Shown here one piece after another: positions 9,294 through 18,008 of a DNA stretch of 64,000 bases. The stretch is from Chitinophaga barathri (GTDB lineage: Bacteria > Bacteroidota > Bacteroidia > Chitinophagales > Chitinophagaceae): positions 124,001 to 188,000 of the forward strand of contig NZ_RMBX01000003.1 in assembly GCF_003807585.1 (NCBI RefSeq). Direction: 5' to 3'. Below the pieces are notes generated by a model. It saw only the letters and a list, made by a program, of their open reading frames with translations, was not told the origin of the DNA and ran no database searches. Position 1 is the first letter of the stretch. Every line of letters starts with the position of its first letter. Position numbers and translations under genes: made by a program.

Positions 9294-9333
9294 GCAGCTA
9301 CATGACTGCAATATAATGCAGTTATCTGACTGC
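9294..9333. promoter_or_regulatory. Pair of 16-bp imperfect direct repeats, possible operator
   Basis: GCAGCTACATGACTGC at 9294-9309 and GCAGTTATCTGACTGC at 9318-9333, with a 24-bp period. Each unit itself begins GCAG and ends CTGC, giving a half-palindrome. The site lies upstream of the DUF4256 start on the minus strand. A repressor or activator site spaced by just over two helical turns is plausible; no cognate regulator is identified. Confidence 0.35.
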
Positions 9334-9356
9334 GCAAACTTTTCCCTGGTATTTTA

Positions 9357-10073
9357 CTATTTGTCCAATACCCTCATCCTGTACGCATTCATCGCCGTCA
9401 CCCCCAGCCTGTCCACCAGCCGGTAATTCACCACCACGCCCACCGCCGCTCCCACCACGGGCAGCAGCTGCCCCAGCTTCGCCAGGTCTATATGGTCGCG
9501 GTATTCCTGCTGAAAACTCAGCCAGTCGAATGCGTTGATGTCCTCCGGCATATCTTTGCTTTTCCGGTCCCAGTCCCTGATCTGCTCAAATACTTTCTGG
9601 CGGTGCTGCTGGCTGCTGAACGCCAGTTGGAATATATTAAGGATGTACACTCTTTCTTTGTAATCATTCACGTCGAACCCGTAAAAGGCGGCGATATCGA
9701 ACAGCAGTTTCAGTTTCATACCCAGCAGTATCGGGAAGTCCGCCAGGCCCAGCAGGATGCCGCCCGCGCCGGTAACGCCACCCTCGGCGGCCGCGGTCTT
9801 TTTGTAGAAGTCCACCCGCCTGCGCACCGCCTCTTCCAGTTCAAAAAAAGAAGGGAACTCCGGCGCACGGGGTGCCGTATAGGCGGAACCGTACAGCACG
9901 CCCCGCACCATCTGTTTGATTGTGGCGGTGATGGCATTGTGCACCTTGTCCGGTATCAGTTTGTTGATGCGGACCTGCACCCGTTTGGACAGCCTGTCTG
10001 TGAAAGAGGGCGCTTTCTGCATTTTCCACTGCCAGGTTTCCATTTCCGCTCTTGCCTGTGCTTCGTATAACAT
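9357..10073 (-). CDS. EcsC family protein
   Basis: A 238-residue protein of the EcsC family: N-terminal charged helices (AEMETWQWKMQK), a central small-residue-rich segment GVTGAGGILLGLADFPILLGMKLKLLFDIA and a C-terminal GQLLPVVGAAVGVVVNYRLVDRLG, which look like membrane-inserting or hairpin helices. The function of EcsC is not established. Two hydrophobic segments suggest peripheral or integral inner-membrane association. Divergent from the L,D-transpeptidase-like gene, with about 46 bp between the two starts. Confidence 0.85.
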   Translation of the reverse strand: MLYEAQARAEMETWQWKMQKAPSFTDRLSKRVQVRINKLIPDKVHNAITATIKQMVRGVLYGSAYTAPRAPEFPSFFELEEAVRRRVDFYKKTAAAEGGVTGAGGILLGLADFPILLGMKLKLLFDIAAFYGFDVNDYKERVYILNIFQLAFSSQQHRQKVFEQIRDWDRKSKDMPEDINAFDWLSFQQEYRDHIDLAKLGQLLPVVGAAVGVVVNYRLVDRLGVTAMNAYRMRVLDK

Positions 10074-10119
10074 GCCTGTTTTTATTTATGGAAAGAAAAG
10101 TAATTTGCATCAATAAGCC

Positions 10120-10740
10120 ATGCGCCTCTGCCATTATATTTTCCCTGTATTGCTCATCATGCTCGCCGCCTGTGAAGAAAAAAAGCCGGTGCGGGAGCAG
10201 CCTTCCGTTCCCGCCGTGGTAAAAACGCCACCTATGAGCATGCAAAAACTCAGCCGTAAAGTGAAGGAGCTCCGTGAATACGCCCGCCGCAAGGGATATA
10301 ATACGCGTTATGCCTGTTTTATAGATTTCGGGGTGTTTTCGGGCAATAAACGGTTCGTGTTTTTTGATCTTGAAAAGGACAAACCTGTCAGCTCCGCGCT
10401 CGTCTGCCATGGCCAGGGGCCGGACTACCGGATGGAGACGGTGCCTTTTTCCAACACACCGGGCAGCCTGTGTTCCTCTCCCGGCAGGTACCGCATCGGC
10501 GGGAAATACAGCGGCCGCTTCGGTACGGCTTATAAGCTGCACGGGCTGGACGAAAGTAATTCCAATGCGTTTGAAAGATTTGTGGTATTACACGGCCATT
10601 CCTGCGTGCCGATGGTGGAATCGGAAGGGGGCATCTGCCGCAGCGACGGCTGCCCCACGCTGAACCCGCGTTATTTCAGTACGATACAGCCTTACCTGGA
10701 TAAAGCATCAAAACCGGTGCTGCTGTGGGTCTACCGCTAA
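10120..10740 (+). CDS. Murein L,D-transpeptidase catalytic domain family lipoprotein (YkuD_2-like)
   Basis: A 206-residue lipoprotein with lipobox LAAC (Cys18). The catalytic domain spans about residues 60-205 and contains the HGHSCVP motif (His158, His160) and the RSDGCPTLNP motif with probable nucleophile Cys178, as in the second YkuD-like family. Likely role: crosslinking or remodelling peptidoglycan, or attaching proteins to it, in the periplasm. The N-terminal linker is charged and proline-rich. It ends 10 bases before the 3' end of the convergent LacI-type gene. Confidence 0.85.
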   Translation: MRLCHYIFPVLLIMLAACEEKKPVREQPSVPAVVKTPPMSMQKLSRKVKELREYARRKGYNTRYACFIDFGVFSGNKRFVFFDLEKDKPVSSALVCHGQGPDYRMETVPFSNTPGSLCSSPGRYRIGGKYSGRFGTAYKLHGLDESNSNAFERFVVLHGHSCVPMVESEGGICRSDGCPTLNPRYFSTIQPYLDKASKPVLLWVYR

Positions 10741-10749
10741 CGGCCGTTC

Positions 10750-11790
10750 CTACGCGTCTTTTTCTTCATCATCCTCATGTACCACCAGCCGGCAAGGTAG
10801 CTGGCTGCTGCGGTACACCGTTTCCGCGCCCTCGTCCGCATCTTCCTCCCCGATCCTTTCAAATAATATACGCGCAGCTTCTTCTCCCATTTCAAAGGAA
10901 CTCTCCTCGATGGAAGCCAGCGGCTTGTGATCCAGGTGGTGCAGGATAGGCAGGTTGCCAAAGCCGGTGAACTGTACCTTGTCTACCAGGGCGGGGTAAT
11001 ATTTTTTCAGGTAATCTATGGCGTCGAGGGTAACGTAGTTTTTGAAAGTGACAATGGCGGTGGGCGGCTCCGGCAGTTGCATGAGACGCTTCATGGCGCT
11101 GAAAGTGCCGGCCCGCGTAAGGTCCACGCTCTCTGTAAGCTCCTCCCTGAAAGGAATATGGTGATTGGCCAATGCCTGTTTGTATCCTTCAAAACGCGCC
11201 TGGCTGGTGCGCATGCCCGCCGGGCCCATCAGGTGGGCGATATGCCGGTGGCCTTTCCCGATGAGGAATTCTGTGGCCATCACCGCGCCGTCATGGTTGT
11301 TGGACGATACGTAGTCGAACTGGCCGGACTTCGGCTCGCGCCCGATACATACCACGGGAATGCCGATGGACAGCAGCTTCTGGAAGGGCAACATGTCCAC
11401 CCGGTTCTTGGTAATGGATACGATCACGCCGTCCACCCGGTTGCGTATCATCACGTCCACGATCTTTTCTTCCTTCTGTTCGTCTTCATGCGACTGCGTG
11501 AGGATCACGTTATAACCGTGTTTTTCAGCCGTTTCCTCCACCCCGTTTGCCGCCACAGCATAATACTGGTCCAGGATGTCCGGGATGATAAGGCCGAGGG
11601 TGAAAGACTTATTCAGTTTGAAGTGCCTTGCGGCCTCGTTCGGGATATAGTTCAGCTCTTTTGCGAGCGCTTTTACCCGCTCGCTGGTGTAAATACTGAT
11701 GGACGCATCATTATTTAATGCCTTCGATACGGTCGAAACCGACATATTCAGCTTTTTGGCAATATCTTTTATAGTGACCCCTCTTTTCAT
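10750..11790 (-). CDS. LacI family transcriptional regulator
   Basis: A 346-residue repressor-type regulator. The N-terminal helix-turn-helix (TIKDIAKKLNMSVSTVSKALNN) and hinge are followed by a periplasmic-binding-protein-like sugar sensor domain from about residue 60 (LGLIIPDILDQYYA), with VDGVIVS and the FTGFGNLP region. A Glu/Asp-rich C-terminal tail is unusual but harmless. It is divergent from a SusC/SusD pair across a 310-bp intergenic region, so it most likely controls that pair in response to a sugar; ligand unknown. Confidence 0.92.
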   Translation of the reverse strand: MKRGVTIKDIAKKLNMSVSTVSKALNNDASISIYTSERVKALAKELNYIPNEAARHFKLNKSFTLGLIIPDILDQYYAVAANGVEETAEKHGYNVILTQSHEDEQKEEKIVDVMIRNRVDGVIVSITKNRVDMLPFQKLLSIGIPVVCIGREPKSGQFDYVSSNNHDGAVMATEFLIGKGHRHIAHLMGPAGMRTSQARFEGYKQALANHHIPFREELTESVDLTRAGTFSAMKRLMQLPEPPTAIVTFKNYVTLDAIDYLKKYYPALVDKVQFTGFGNLPILHHLDHKPLASIEESSFEMGEEAARILFERIGEEDADEGAETVYRSSQLPCRLVVHEDDEEKDA

Positions 11791-11826
11791 GAAACCTGAA
11801 TTGTGCCTGGCATGATACGAAATCTA

Positions 11827-11842
11827 TTTCAAACGTTGTAAA
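11827..11842. promoter_or_regulatory. Candidate LacI-type operator in the LacI/SusC divergent region
   Basis: TTTCAAACGTTGTAAA is an imperfect palindrome with the central CG and flanking AAC/GTT usual for LacI-family operators. It lies 37 bases before the regulator's own ATG. A second similar AATCGATTGC stretch follows at 11871. The remainder of the 11791-12100 gap is AT-rich leader sequence in which no further clear element was seen. Confidence 0.4.
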
Positions 11843-12100
11843 TCTATTTTTCTCATGATCGCCCGGATTAAATCGATTGCAATTACTAAATTGGTTGCAG
11901 GATTTAACAGTTGAACAGTGATCAATTTCTTTTTTCGGGACTAAACTTAACTTAACCACGGGACAGACAATCCTTTTAAAGTAACAGCTAACACAATTAT
12001 TTCACGTTAAAAATTCACTTAGATTCCGCGTTCTGTAGATTCTCAGATTCCACACACTCACATATCGTTTCCATTTTCTAAATCCACAAACTGATCCACA

Positions 12101-15100
12101 ATGACAATTAGTATCAGGAGCAAGCTTGTATTGCTATCCTCGGGCTGTTGTGCGCTTACCTTTATGCTGTTTATGGCCGGTAATCCCGCTTTTGCCAAAA
12201 TTCATACCACTCACCGCCTTCTCGATGCCCGCTTCGCCAAAACGGTGAAAGGCACCATCAAAGATCAGACAGGCCGCGCTTTACCGGGCGTCACCGTGCA
12301 AGTGGAAGGCACCAGCAAAGGAACATCCTCGGACGAGAACGGGAATTTTGAACTGAAAGACGTGCCGGACAACGGCGTGCTGGTATTTTCCTTCATCGGT
12401 TACCAGACCCTCAAAGCGCCCGTGGCATCCACCGCTTCATGGAATATTATTTTAAAGGACAATGCCACCGAGCTGGACCAACTGGTGGTAGTAGGTTATG
12501 GTACGCGTAAAAAAGCGGACGTGACCGGCGCCATAGCCCAGGTGAAAGTAACACAACTGGAAAATGAAAATCCTTCCAACGTGCAGGATGCGCTTCGCGG
12601 AAACATTCCCGGCCTGAACGTTACGTCTTCCAACTCCGCCAAAGGCGGCGGCGACCTCGTAGTGCGCGGCCGTTCTTCCGTGAGCGCCGGTTATTCCCCG
12701 CTCATCGTACTGGACGGGGTGATCTACCCCGGTGCGCTCAGCGACATCAACCCGAATGACATACAGACCATAGACGTACTGAAAGACGCCAGCGCCGCGG
12801 CCGTTTACGGCGCCAAGTCCGCCAAAGGCGTAGTGCTCATCAGCACCAAACGCGGTACCAAAGCAAAACCCACCATCACGCTGAACTCAAACATCGGCCT
12901 TTCAACCATTGCGATGGACCAGCCGCTGTACGACGGCCCCGGCTTCGTAAAGTGGAGAACGGACGTGATGAAAAGCGTCAACGCCGGCGCGCAGCCCTAC
13001 CGCTTCGACGATCCGCGCAACCTGCCCTCGAACATCACCATCGATCAGTGGAAGGCGTACGACAACTCGCAGGGCGACCCGGTGGACATCTGGCTGAACC
13101 GCCTGAAGATACTCCCCGTGGAAGTACGCAATTACAAAGCGGGTAAACAAACGAACTGGTACGACATGATGTTCCAGGACGGCCTTCGCAACGACCATAC
13201 CATCAGCGTGGGCGGCCGTGGCGACAGGGTGACCTATTACATCTCCGCCGGGTATACGAACAACGAAGGTTTTATCGTAGGCGATAAATTCTCCACCTTC
13301 AGGACCCGCATCAACCTCGAAGCCAAAGCGGCGGACTGGGCTACCGTAGGCATCAATATGCAGTTTGCGGACCGCGACGAAAGCCAGGTGCCGGTAGACT
13401 GGGCCCAGATGGTGAACGCATCCCCCTGGGGCGAAGTGTACAAAGACGATGGCGTGACCCTGCGCGACAGCCCGAACGACGACGTGGGCAACAATACCAA
13501 TCCTTTCCTCAACAACGTATACCAGGACCGTCTTCAGAAGTTCAACACCCTCTTCGGCTCGCTGTACCTGAAGGGCAACCTGGGGTATGGATTTTCCTAC
13601 CAGGTGAACTTCACGCCCAACTTCGAATTCGCCCGTTATTTCAACGCGAACCTCGCGAAAGACTTCCGCTACGCCGCCCGCAGGGGCTACGCCGTACGCA
13701 GGCAGGAGAACCTTTACAACTGGCAGCTGGACAATATCCTCAGCTGGGTAAAATCTTACGGTGAACACGACTTTGACGTAACACTGCTGTTCAACGCCGA
13801 GAAGTTCCAGAGCTGGCGCAACCAGATGGAGAACGAAGGTTTTGACCCGAACGACAACCTTACCTGGCACAACATCGGCGCGGGCATCAAACCCGTGATC
13901 TCCAGCTTCGACTCCGTGTCCACCGGCGATGCGATGATGGCCCGCCTGAACTATGGCTTTAAACAAAAATACCTGCTCACCGCTTCCATCCGTAGGGACG
14001 GTTACTCCGCCTTCGGCGCTTCCAACCCGCGCGCGAACTTCCCCGCGGTTGGTTTAGGCTGGGTATTCTCCAAAGAAAGTTTTGTACAGATACCCTGGAT
14101 GGATTTTGGTAAACTGCGTATATCCTGGGGCGTGAACGGCAACCGCGAGATCGGCCGCTACCAGGCGCTGGGCGACCTTGCCACCGGCAAATACCAGTAC
14201 GTAACACCTGCCGGTCAGCTGGTACTCGTATCGCAGCTGTACGGCAACCGCATGCCGAACCCTAACCTGAAATGGGAAAAAAGCACTTCTTATAACCTTG
14301 GCCTCGACTTTGGATTACTTAAAAACCGCCTGAGCGGTTCCGTGGATGTGTACGACAAACGCACCAAAGACCTCCTGGTACTGAAGACCATCTCCGACGT
14401 AACCGGGTATTTCAACGTAATGGACAACCTCGGCGAGGTGCAGAACAAAGGTTTTGAACTGAGCCTGAACAGTGTGAACATTGACCAGGCCGGCTTCCGC
14501 TGGAGAAGCAACCTGAATTTCTCGCTGAACCGCAACAAGATCATCAGCCTCTACGGCCCGGTGGACATCAAAGACGCAAGCGGTAAAGTAATAGACCGCC
14601 GCGAGCTGGACGACCGCGCGAACCGCTGGTTCATCGGCCACGAGCTGGACGAGATCTGGGACATGCGCATCCTGGGCGTATGGAAAACCAGTGAGGCCGC
14701 CGAAGCCGCGAAGTACGGCGTAAAACCCGGCGACTTCAAACTGGAAGACAAAAACGGCGACGGCAAATTCACGGACGATGACCGCCAGTTCCTCGGCTAC
14801 CGCACTCCCCGCTTCCAGTGGACATTAAGGAACGAGTTCTCCTATAAGAACTTCGACTTCTCCTTTATGTTCTACTCCAGCTGGGGCCAGCAGGCTTCGT
14901 ACAACATGGCTAAAAACAACAGCGGATTCATCGACCGTCAAAACTCCTACGTGCTCCCTTACTGGACGCCCGAGAACCAGATCGACAACGCGGCAAGGCT
15001 CTTCTCCAACAATGGCAGCCTGAGCTTTGACGTGTACCGCAAAGCGTCATTCATCCGCCTGAGCACCGTAGCCCTGGCATACACCATTCCCCCCAGGCTG

Positions 15101-15259
15101 ATCAACAAATACGGCATTGAAAGCTTCAAGCTGTTCGCCAACGTGAGCAACGCCGGTATTTACAAGCCTAACTGGGGCTTCTGGGATCCTGAATACGTGT
15201 ATGGCAGCAACAATCCGCCCGCGCGTAACTGGTCATTCGGTTTGAACGTAACGCTTTAA
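12101..15259 (+). CDS. SusC/RagA family TonB-linked outer membrane protein (PUL 1)
   Basis: A 1052-residue TonB-dependent outer-membrane transporter for oligosaccharide import. Order: signal peptide (ends near AFAK, residue 33), carboxypeptidase-regulatory-like beta-sandwich about 47-122 (VKGTIKDQTGRALPGVTV), the SusC signature LVVVGYGTRKKADVTGA near 130, plug domain to about 250 (LKDASAAAVYG), then the barrel to a C-terminal aromatic end. It has no N-terminal STN domain, so it is not expected to signal to an anti-sigma factor; control by the divergent LacI-type regulator fits. It is followed by susD after 23 bases. Confidence 0.96.
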   Translation: MTISIRSKLVLLSSGCCALTFMLFMAGNPAFAKIHTTHRLLDARFAKTVKGTIKDQTGRALPGVTVQVEGTSKGTSSDENGNFELKDVPDNGVLVFSFIGYQTLKAPVASTASWNIILKDNATELDQLVVVGYGTRKKADVTGAIAQVKVTQLENENPSNVQDALRGNIPGLNVTSSNSAKGGGDLVVRGRSSVSAGYSPLIVLDGVIYPGALSDINPNDIQTIDVLKDASAAAVYGAKSAKGVVLISTKRGTKAKPTITLNSNIGLSTIAMDQPLYDGPGFVKWRTDVMKSVNAGAQPYRFDDPRNLPSNITIDQWKAYDNSQGDPVDIWLNRLKILPVEVRNYKAGKQTNWYDMMFQDGLRNDHTISVGGRGDRVTYYISAGYTNNEGFIVGDKFSTFRTRINLEAKAADWATVGINMQFADRDESQVPVDWAQMVNASPWGEVYKDDGVTLRDSPNDDVGNNTNPFLNNVYQDRLQKFNTLFGSLYLKGNLGYGFSYQVNFTPNFEFARYFNANLAKDFRYAARRGYAVRRQENLYNWQLDNILSWVKSYGEHDFDVTLLFNAEKFQSWRNQMENEGFDPNDNLTWHNIGAGIKPVISSFDSVSTGDAMMARLNYGFKQKYLLTASIRRDGYSAFGASNPRANFPAVGLGWVFSKESFVQIPWMDFGKLRISWGVNGNREIGRYQALGDLATGKYQYVTPAGQLVLVSQLYGNRMPNPNLKWEKSTSYNLGLDFGLLKNRLSGSVDVYDKRTKDLLVLKTISDVTGYFNVMDNLGEVQNKGFELSLNSVNIDQAGFRWRSNLNFSLNRNKIISLYGPVDIKDASGKVIDRRELDDRANRWFIGHELDEIWDMRILGVWKTSEAAEAAKYGVKPGDFKLEDKNGDGKFTDDDRQFLGYRTPRFQWTLRNEFSYKNFDFSFMFYSSWGQQASYNMAKNNSGFIDRQNSYVLPYWTPENQIDNAARLFSNNGSLSFDVYRKASFIRLSTVALAYTIPPRLINKYGIESFKLFANVSNAGIYKPNWGFWDPEYVYGSNNPPARNWSFGLNVTL

Positions 15260-15282
15260 TTGATTTCACAAAAACCTGAGTT

Positions 15283-17100
15283 ATGCTTTTTCGATCAAAA
15301 CATATCACCTTCTTTACGATAATGACCGCCGCCGTGCTGGTAGCCAGCAGCTGCGGTAAGGACTGGCTGAAGCCGGAGCCTTTATCTTTTTACGAGCCTG
15401 ACCTCACGTATGTGGACGCCGCCGCTATGCGAGCCGCGCTGGTAGCCTGCGCCCGCAATGCCAGGATCGAATATTACGGGGACAATCCGCCCATCCTCAC
15501 CGAAATGTTGTTTTCCGAAGTAACCGTGGAAGGCGTAACGGACAAGTCCGGCCCGCCGCAGGACCTGAACCTGCTTATCACGCCGGACCTGGCGAATGAG
15601 AACAATGCGGACCGCGCGAGGATCTTCCATTACTGGAGCGAAGGCTACAAAGGCATCAAATACGCGAATACGATAATTTCGAGGATAGACAATGCCAAAT
15701 ACGCCAGCGCCGCGGAAAGGAACGCCATTCTCGGCTCCGCCTACTTCCACCGCGCCATGCGTTATTACCGCCTCTGCATGCAGTTTGGTGATGTACCGGC
15801 CGTCATGAAAGAACACACCGCGCCCAAAACGGACTTCTTTTCCACCAAACGCGACGTGATCCTCGAATACATCAAAAAAGACCTGGACTCCGCCAAAGGC
15901 TGGGTAGGCGACAACGTAAACCGTGGTGAAGTGACCAAAGGCGCCATCCTGCACCTGCTCACCAAAGTGAACCTCGCACTTGGAAAATTCGATGACGCCA
16001 TCGCCTCCGCTACCGCGGTGATCAACGGCGGGCAGTATTCCCTGATGCGCCAGCCTTTCGGCGCCACCAAAAAGAACGTGATCTGGGACCTTCACCGCCC
16101 GGAGAACAAAGCGCTGGGTGAAAACAAAGAAGGCCTGTTCCTCATCATCGACCGCTTCGGCGACGGCGGCTACGACGGCGGTATGCGTATCATGCGCCAG
16201 GCAGTACCGTTATGGGGGTCTAACATCAACAGCCCTTCCGGTAAAAAAGGCACGAACGACAATACCAACCAGGAATATGTGCAGAGCAATTTCTACGGAA
16301 GGGGCATCGGCCGCTGCCGGCCCACGCCCTACAGCCAGTACGATATCTGGTCGGACACCAGCGATCTGCGTCACAAAAAAGGCAACTGGATGAGCATGGA
16401 AGACCTCGTGTACAACGATATAGGCCTGAAAAACTCCAACGACACCTGGTACATGAAGAACCTCCAGCTGCGCAACAGTACCGGCGGCCTGCTGTGCACA
16501 GACACGATCCGCTGCTGGTTCGGCTGGCCTCACTACAAGATATTCATCCCGGACACGGAGAACTCACCCATGCAGGGCGGCCACACTGACTGGTACATTT
16601 TCCGCCTCGCGGAAACGTACCTGTTGCGCGCCGAAGCATACTATTGGAAAAATGAATTGGGACTGGCCGCCAACGACATCAACGAGGTGAGGACCCGCGC
16701 ACAGGCCAAGCCCATAGATGGCGCGCAGGTCACCATCGGCACCATCCTGGACGAGCGCGCCCGCGAGCTGTTCTTCGAAGAACCGCGTAAAACAGAGCTG
16801 ACACGCATCGCACTGCTGTTTGCAAAGACCGGTAAACCGGCCTACAATGGCAAAACCTACCAGCTGGACAACTTCTCCGAGAACAACTTCTGGTACGACC
16901 GCGTGATCGAAAACAACGTGTTTTACCGCACCGGCATCGTGACCAACCACGGTGACAAATACACGGTGAGCCCGTACCATGTGTTCTGGCCCGTGCCCTC
17001 CCGATCCCTCCAGTCGAACCCGAACGGGGTGATCAACCAAAACAAGGGATACGCCGGCTTTGAGAAAAATGTCCCCGCATCAGATCAGATTGTCGATTAG
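15283..17100 (+). CDS. RagB/SusD family outer membrane lipoprotein (PUL 1)
   Basis: A 605-residue surface glycan-binding lipoprotein that caps the SusC barrel. Lipobox SSC at Cys24, followed by a CGKD export-type sequence. The SusD TPR-like helical scaffold is evident (ILGSAYFHRAMRYYRLCMQFGDVP; AETYLLRAEAYYW; ILDERARELFFEEPRKTELTR). It ends 27 bases before a strong terminator, so the transcript holds only susC and susD with no hydrolase. Substrate cannot be deduced from this pair alone. Confidence 0.95.
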   Translation: MLFRSKHITFFTIMTAAVLVASSCGKDWLKPEPLSFYEPDLTYVDAAAMRAALVACARNARIEYYGDNPPILTEMLFSEVTVEGVTDKSGPPQDLNLLITPDLANENNADRARIFHYWSEGYKGIKYANTIISRIDNAKYASAAERNAILGSAYFHRAMRYYRLCMQFGDVPAVMKEHTAPKTDFFSTKRDVILEYIKKDLDSAKGWVGDNVNRGEVTKGAILHLLTKVNLALGKFDDAIASATAVINGGQYSLMRQPFGATKKNVIWDLHRPENKALGENKEGLFLIIDRFGDGGYDGGMRIMRQAVPLWGSNINSPSGKKGTNDNTNQEYVQSNFYGRGIGRCRPTPYSQYDIWSDTSDLRHKKGNWMSMEDLVYNDIGLKNSNDTWYMKNLQLRNSTGGLLCTDTIRCWFGWPHYKIFIPDTENSPMQGGHTDWYIFRLAETYLLRAEAYYWKNELGLAANDINEVRTRAQAKPIDGAQVTIGTILDERARELFFEEPRKTELTRIALLFAKTGKPAYNGKTYQLDNFSENNFWYDRVIENNVFYRTGIVTNHGDKYTVSPYHVFWPVPSRSLQSNPNGVINQNKGYAGFEKNVPASDQIVD

Positions 17101-17127
17101 CATACACTTTAGCACAATGGAAAACAG

Positions 17128-17158
17128 GGCCGCCCTCTCGCAGGGCGGCCTTTTTTTT
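17128..17158 (+). terminator. Intrinsic terminator after the PUL 1 susD gene
   Basis: Perfect 9-bp GC stem (GGCCGCCCT with AGGGCGGCC) around a CTCGC loop, followed by eight T. Confidence 0.93.
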
Positions 17159-17177
17159 ATTGATCCCAGCGTTAGCT

Positions 17178-17405
17178 AAAACTATGCACTTTAGTGCAAG
17201 GGCTTTAGTCATGCGGGAAAATCTACCACAGAACTGACCTTGTTTGTGGCGTCGTTGTGAAAAGGTCGTCATTGCGAGGAGCAGCGGGGGATCTGTGCAG
17301 GAGCTGCGACGAAGCAATCTCCATATCCTGGAGTACATCCATTCAATGGAGGAGATTGCTTCGTCGCCCCACTCACGTTAGCGCTGCTGCTCCTCGCAAT
17401 GACGG
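17178..17405 (-). repeat. Long palindromic intergenic element, copy 2 (long form, inverted relative to copy 1)
   Basis: The reverse complement of this segment matches 5594-5832 nearly throughout, including the roughly 90-bp flank (here 17178-17265) and the palindromic core (17270-17405) with the same outer and inner arms. It lies directly downstream of the PUL 1 terminator and just upstream of a small secreted protein gene. A 74-residue in-frame extension of that gene reads through the element and is not believed. Confidence 0.9.
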
Positions 17406-17493
17406 ACTTTGTGGTATTTTAGTTTTGAATATATTGCAGCTATTAATCCTTTTTTCAGCTAAAGCTATGACCCACGCGAACCCACATACGATC

Positions 17494-17949
17494 ATGCGCA
17501 GCGTACTGCTGATCATCACCGGTTTCTTTTACATGATGCCGGGGCTCCGCGGCCAGGTAAAAGACACTATAACGGTCAGCCAAGCAGGGGACTTTGATGC
17601 AGCCCAATATAAACCCATAGCCGTGTATAAGGGAGACATGAAGGAACTGGCCAAAGCAGTTGAAAAAAAGTATGCTGCAAAGCAGTATCCGCCGGCGGCC
17701 GATTCCGCCCTCATATTCAGAGCCTTTGTAGATAAACACCCTTTGAATGCGCTGGAGAAGCTCGAATTACTCGAAGGAAGAAGATCCGCATTTTCGGATC
17801 TTATCAGCCAGTCGCTCAGGGAATCCGGAAGGTCCTGGCGGCCCATGCTCCAGGGAGGCCGCAGCGTGAAGAGTTATATCTGGGTGATTGCCCGGTTAAA
17901 TGGCGACGGGAGTATTACTTTGTCCACCGGTAATGATAATGATATGTAG
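17494..17949 (+). CDS. Small secreted protein with TonB C-terminal-like segment
   Basis: About 151 residues from ATG 17494 (ATG 17467 is an alternative). The start gives a signal peptide (MRSVLLIITGFFYMMPGL...GQ); any longer reading runs into the palindromic element and is rejected. The C-terminal region, SGRSWRPMLQGGRSVKSYIWVIARL, resembles the end of TonB-type energy-transducer domains (W-x-P ... NG-x-PV ... sy). The N-terminal half has no recognisable fold. No membrane anchor remains after cleavage, so it is not a usual TonB. Function unknown. Confidence 0.6.
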   Translation: MRSVLLIITGFFYMMPGLRGQVKDTITVSQAGDFDAAQYKPIAVYKGDMKELAKAVEKKYAAKQYPPAADSALIFRAFVDKHPLNALEKLELLEGRRSAFSDLISQSLRESGRSWRPMLQGGRSVKSYIWVIARLNGDGSITLSTGNDNDM

Positions 17950-18008
17950 TAAATAGCATTTTTATTTTCTATTTTTAGACTATCCGAAAACCATCTTATT
18001 CCACAGTT

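Noticed and set aside
17257..17466. N-terminal extension of the 17494 gene
   Set aside because: Reads through palindromic element copy 2; the same frame appears in copy 1, so it reflects repeated DNA rather than coding.
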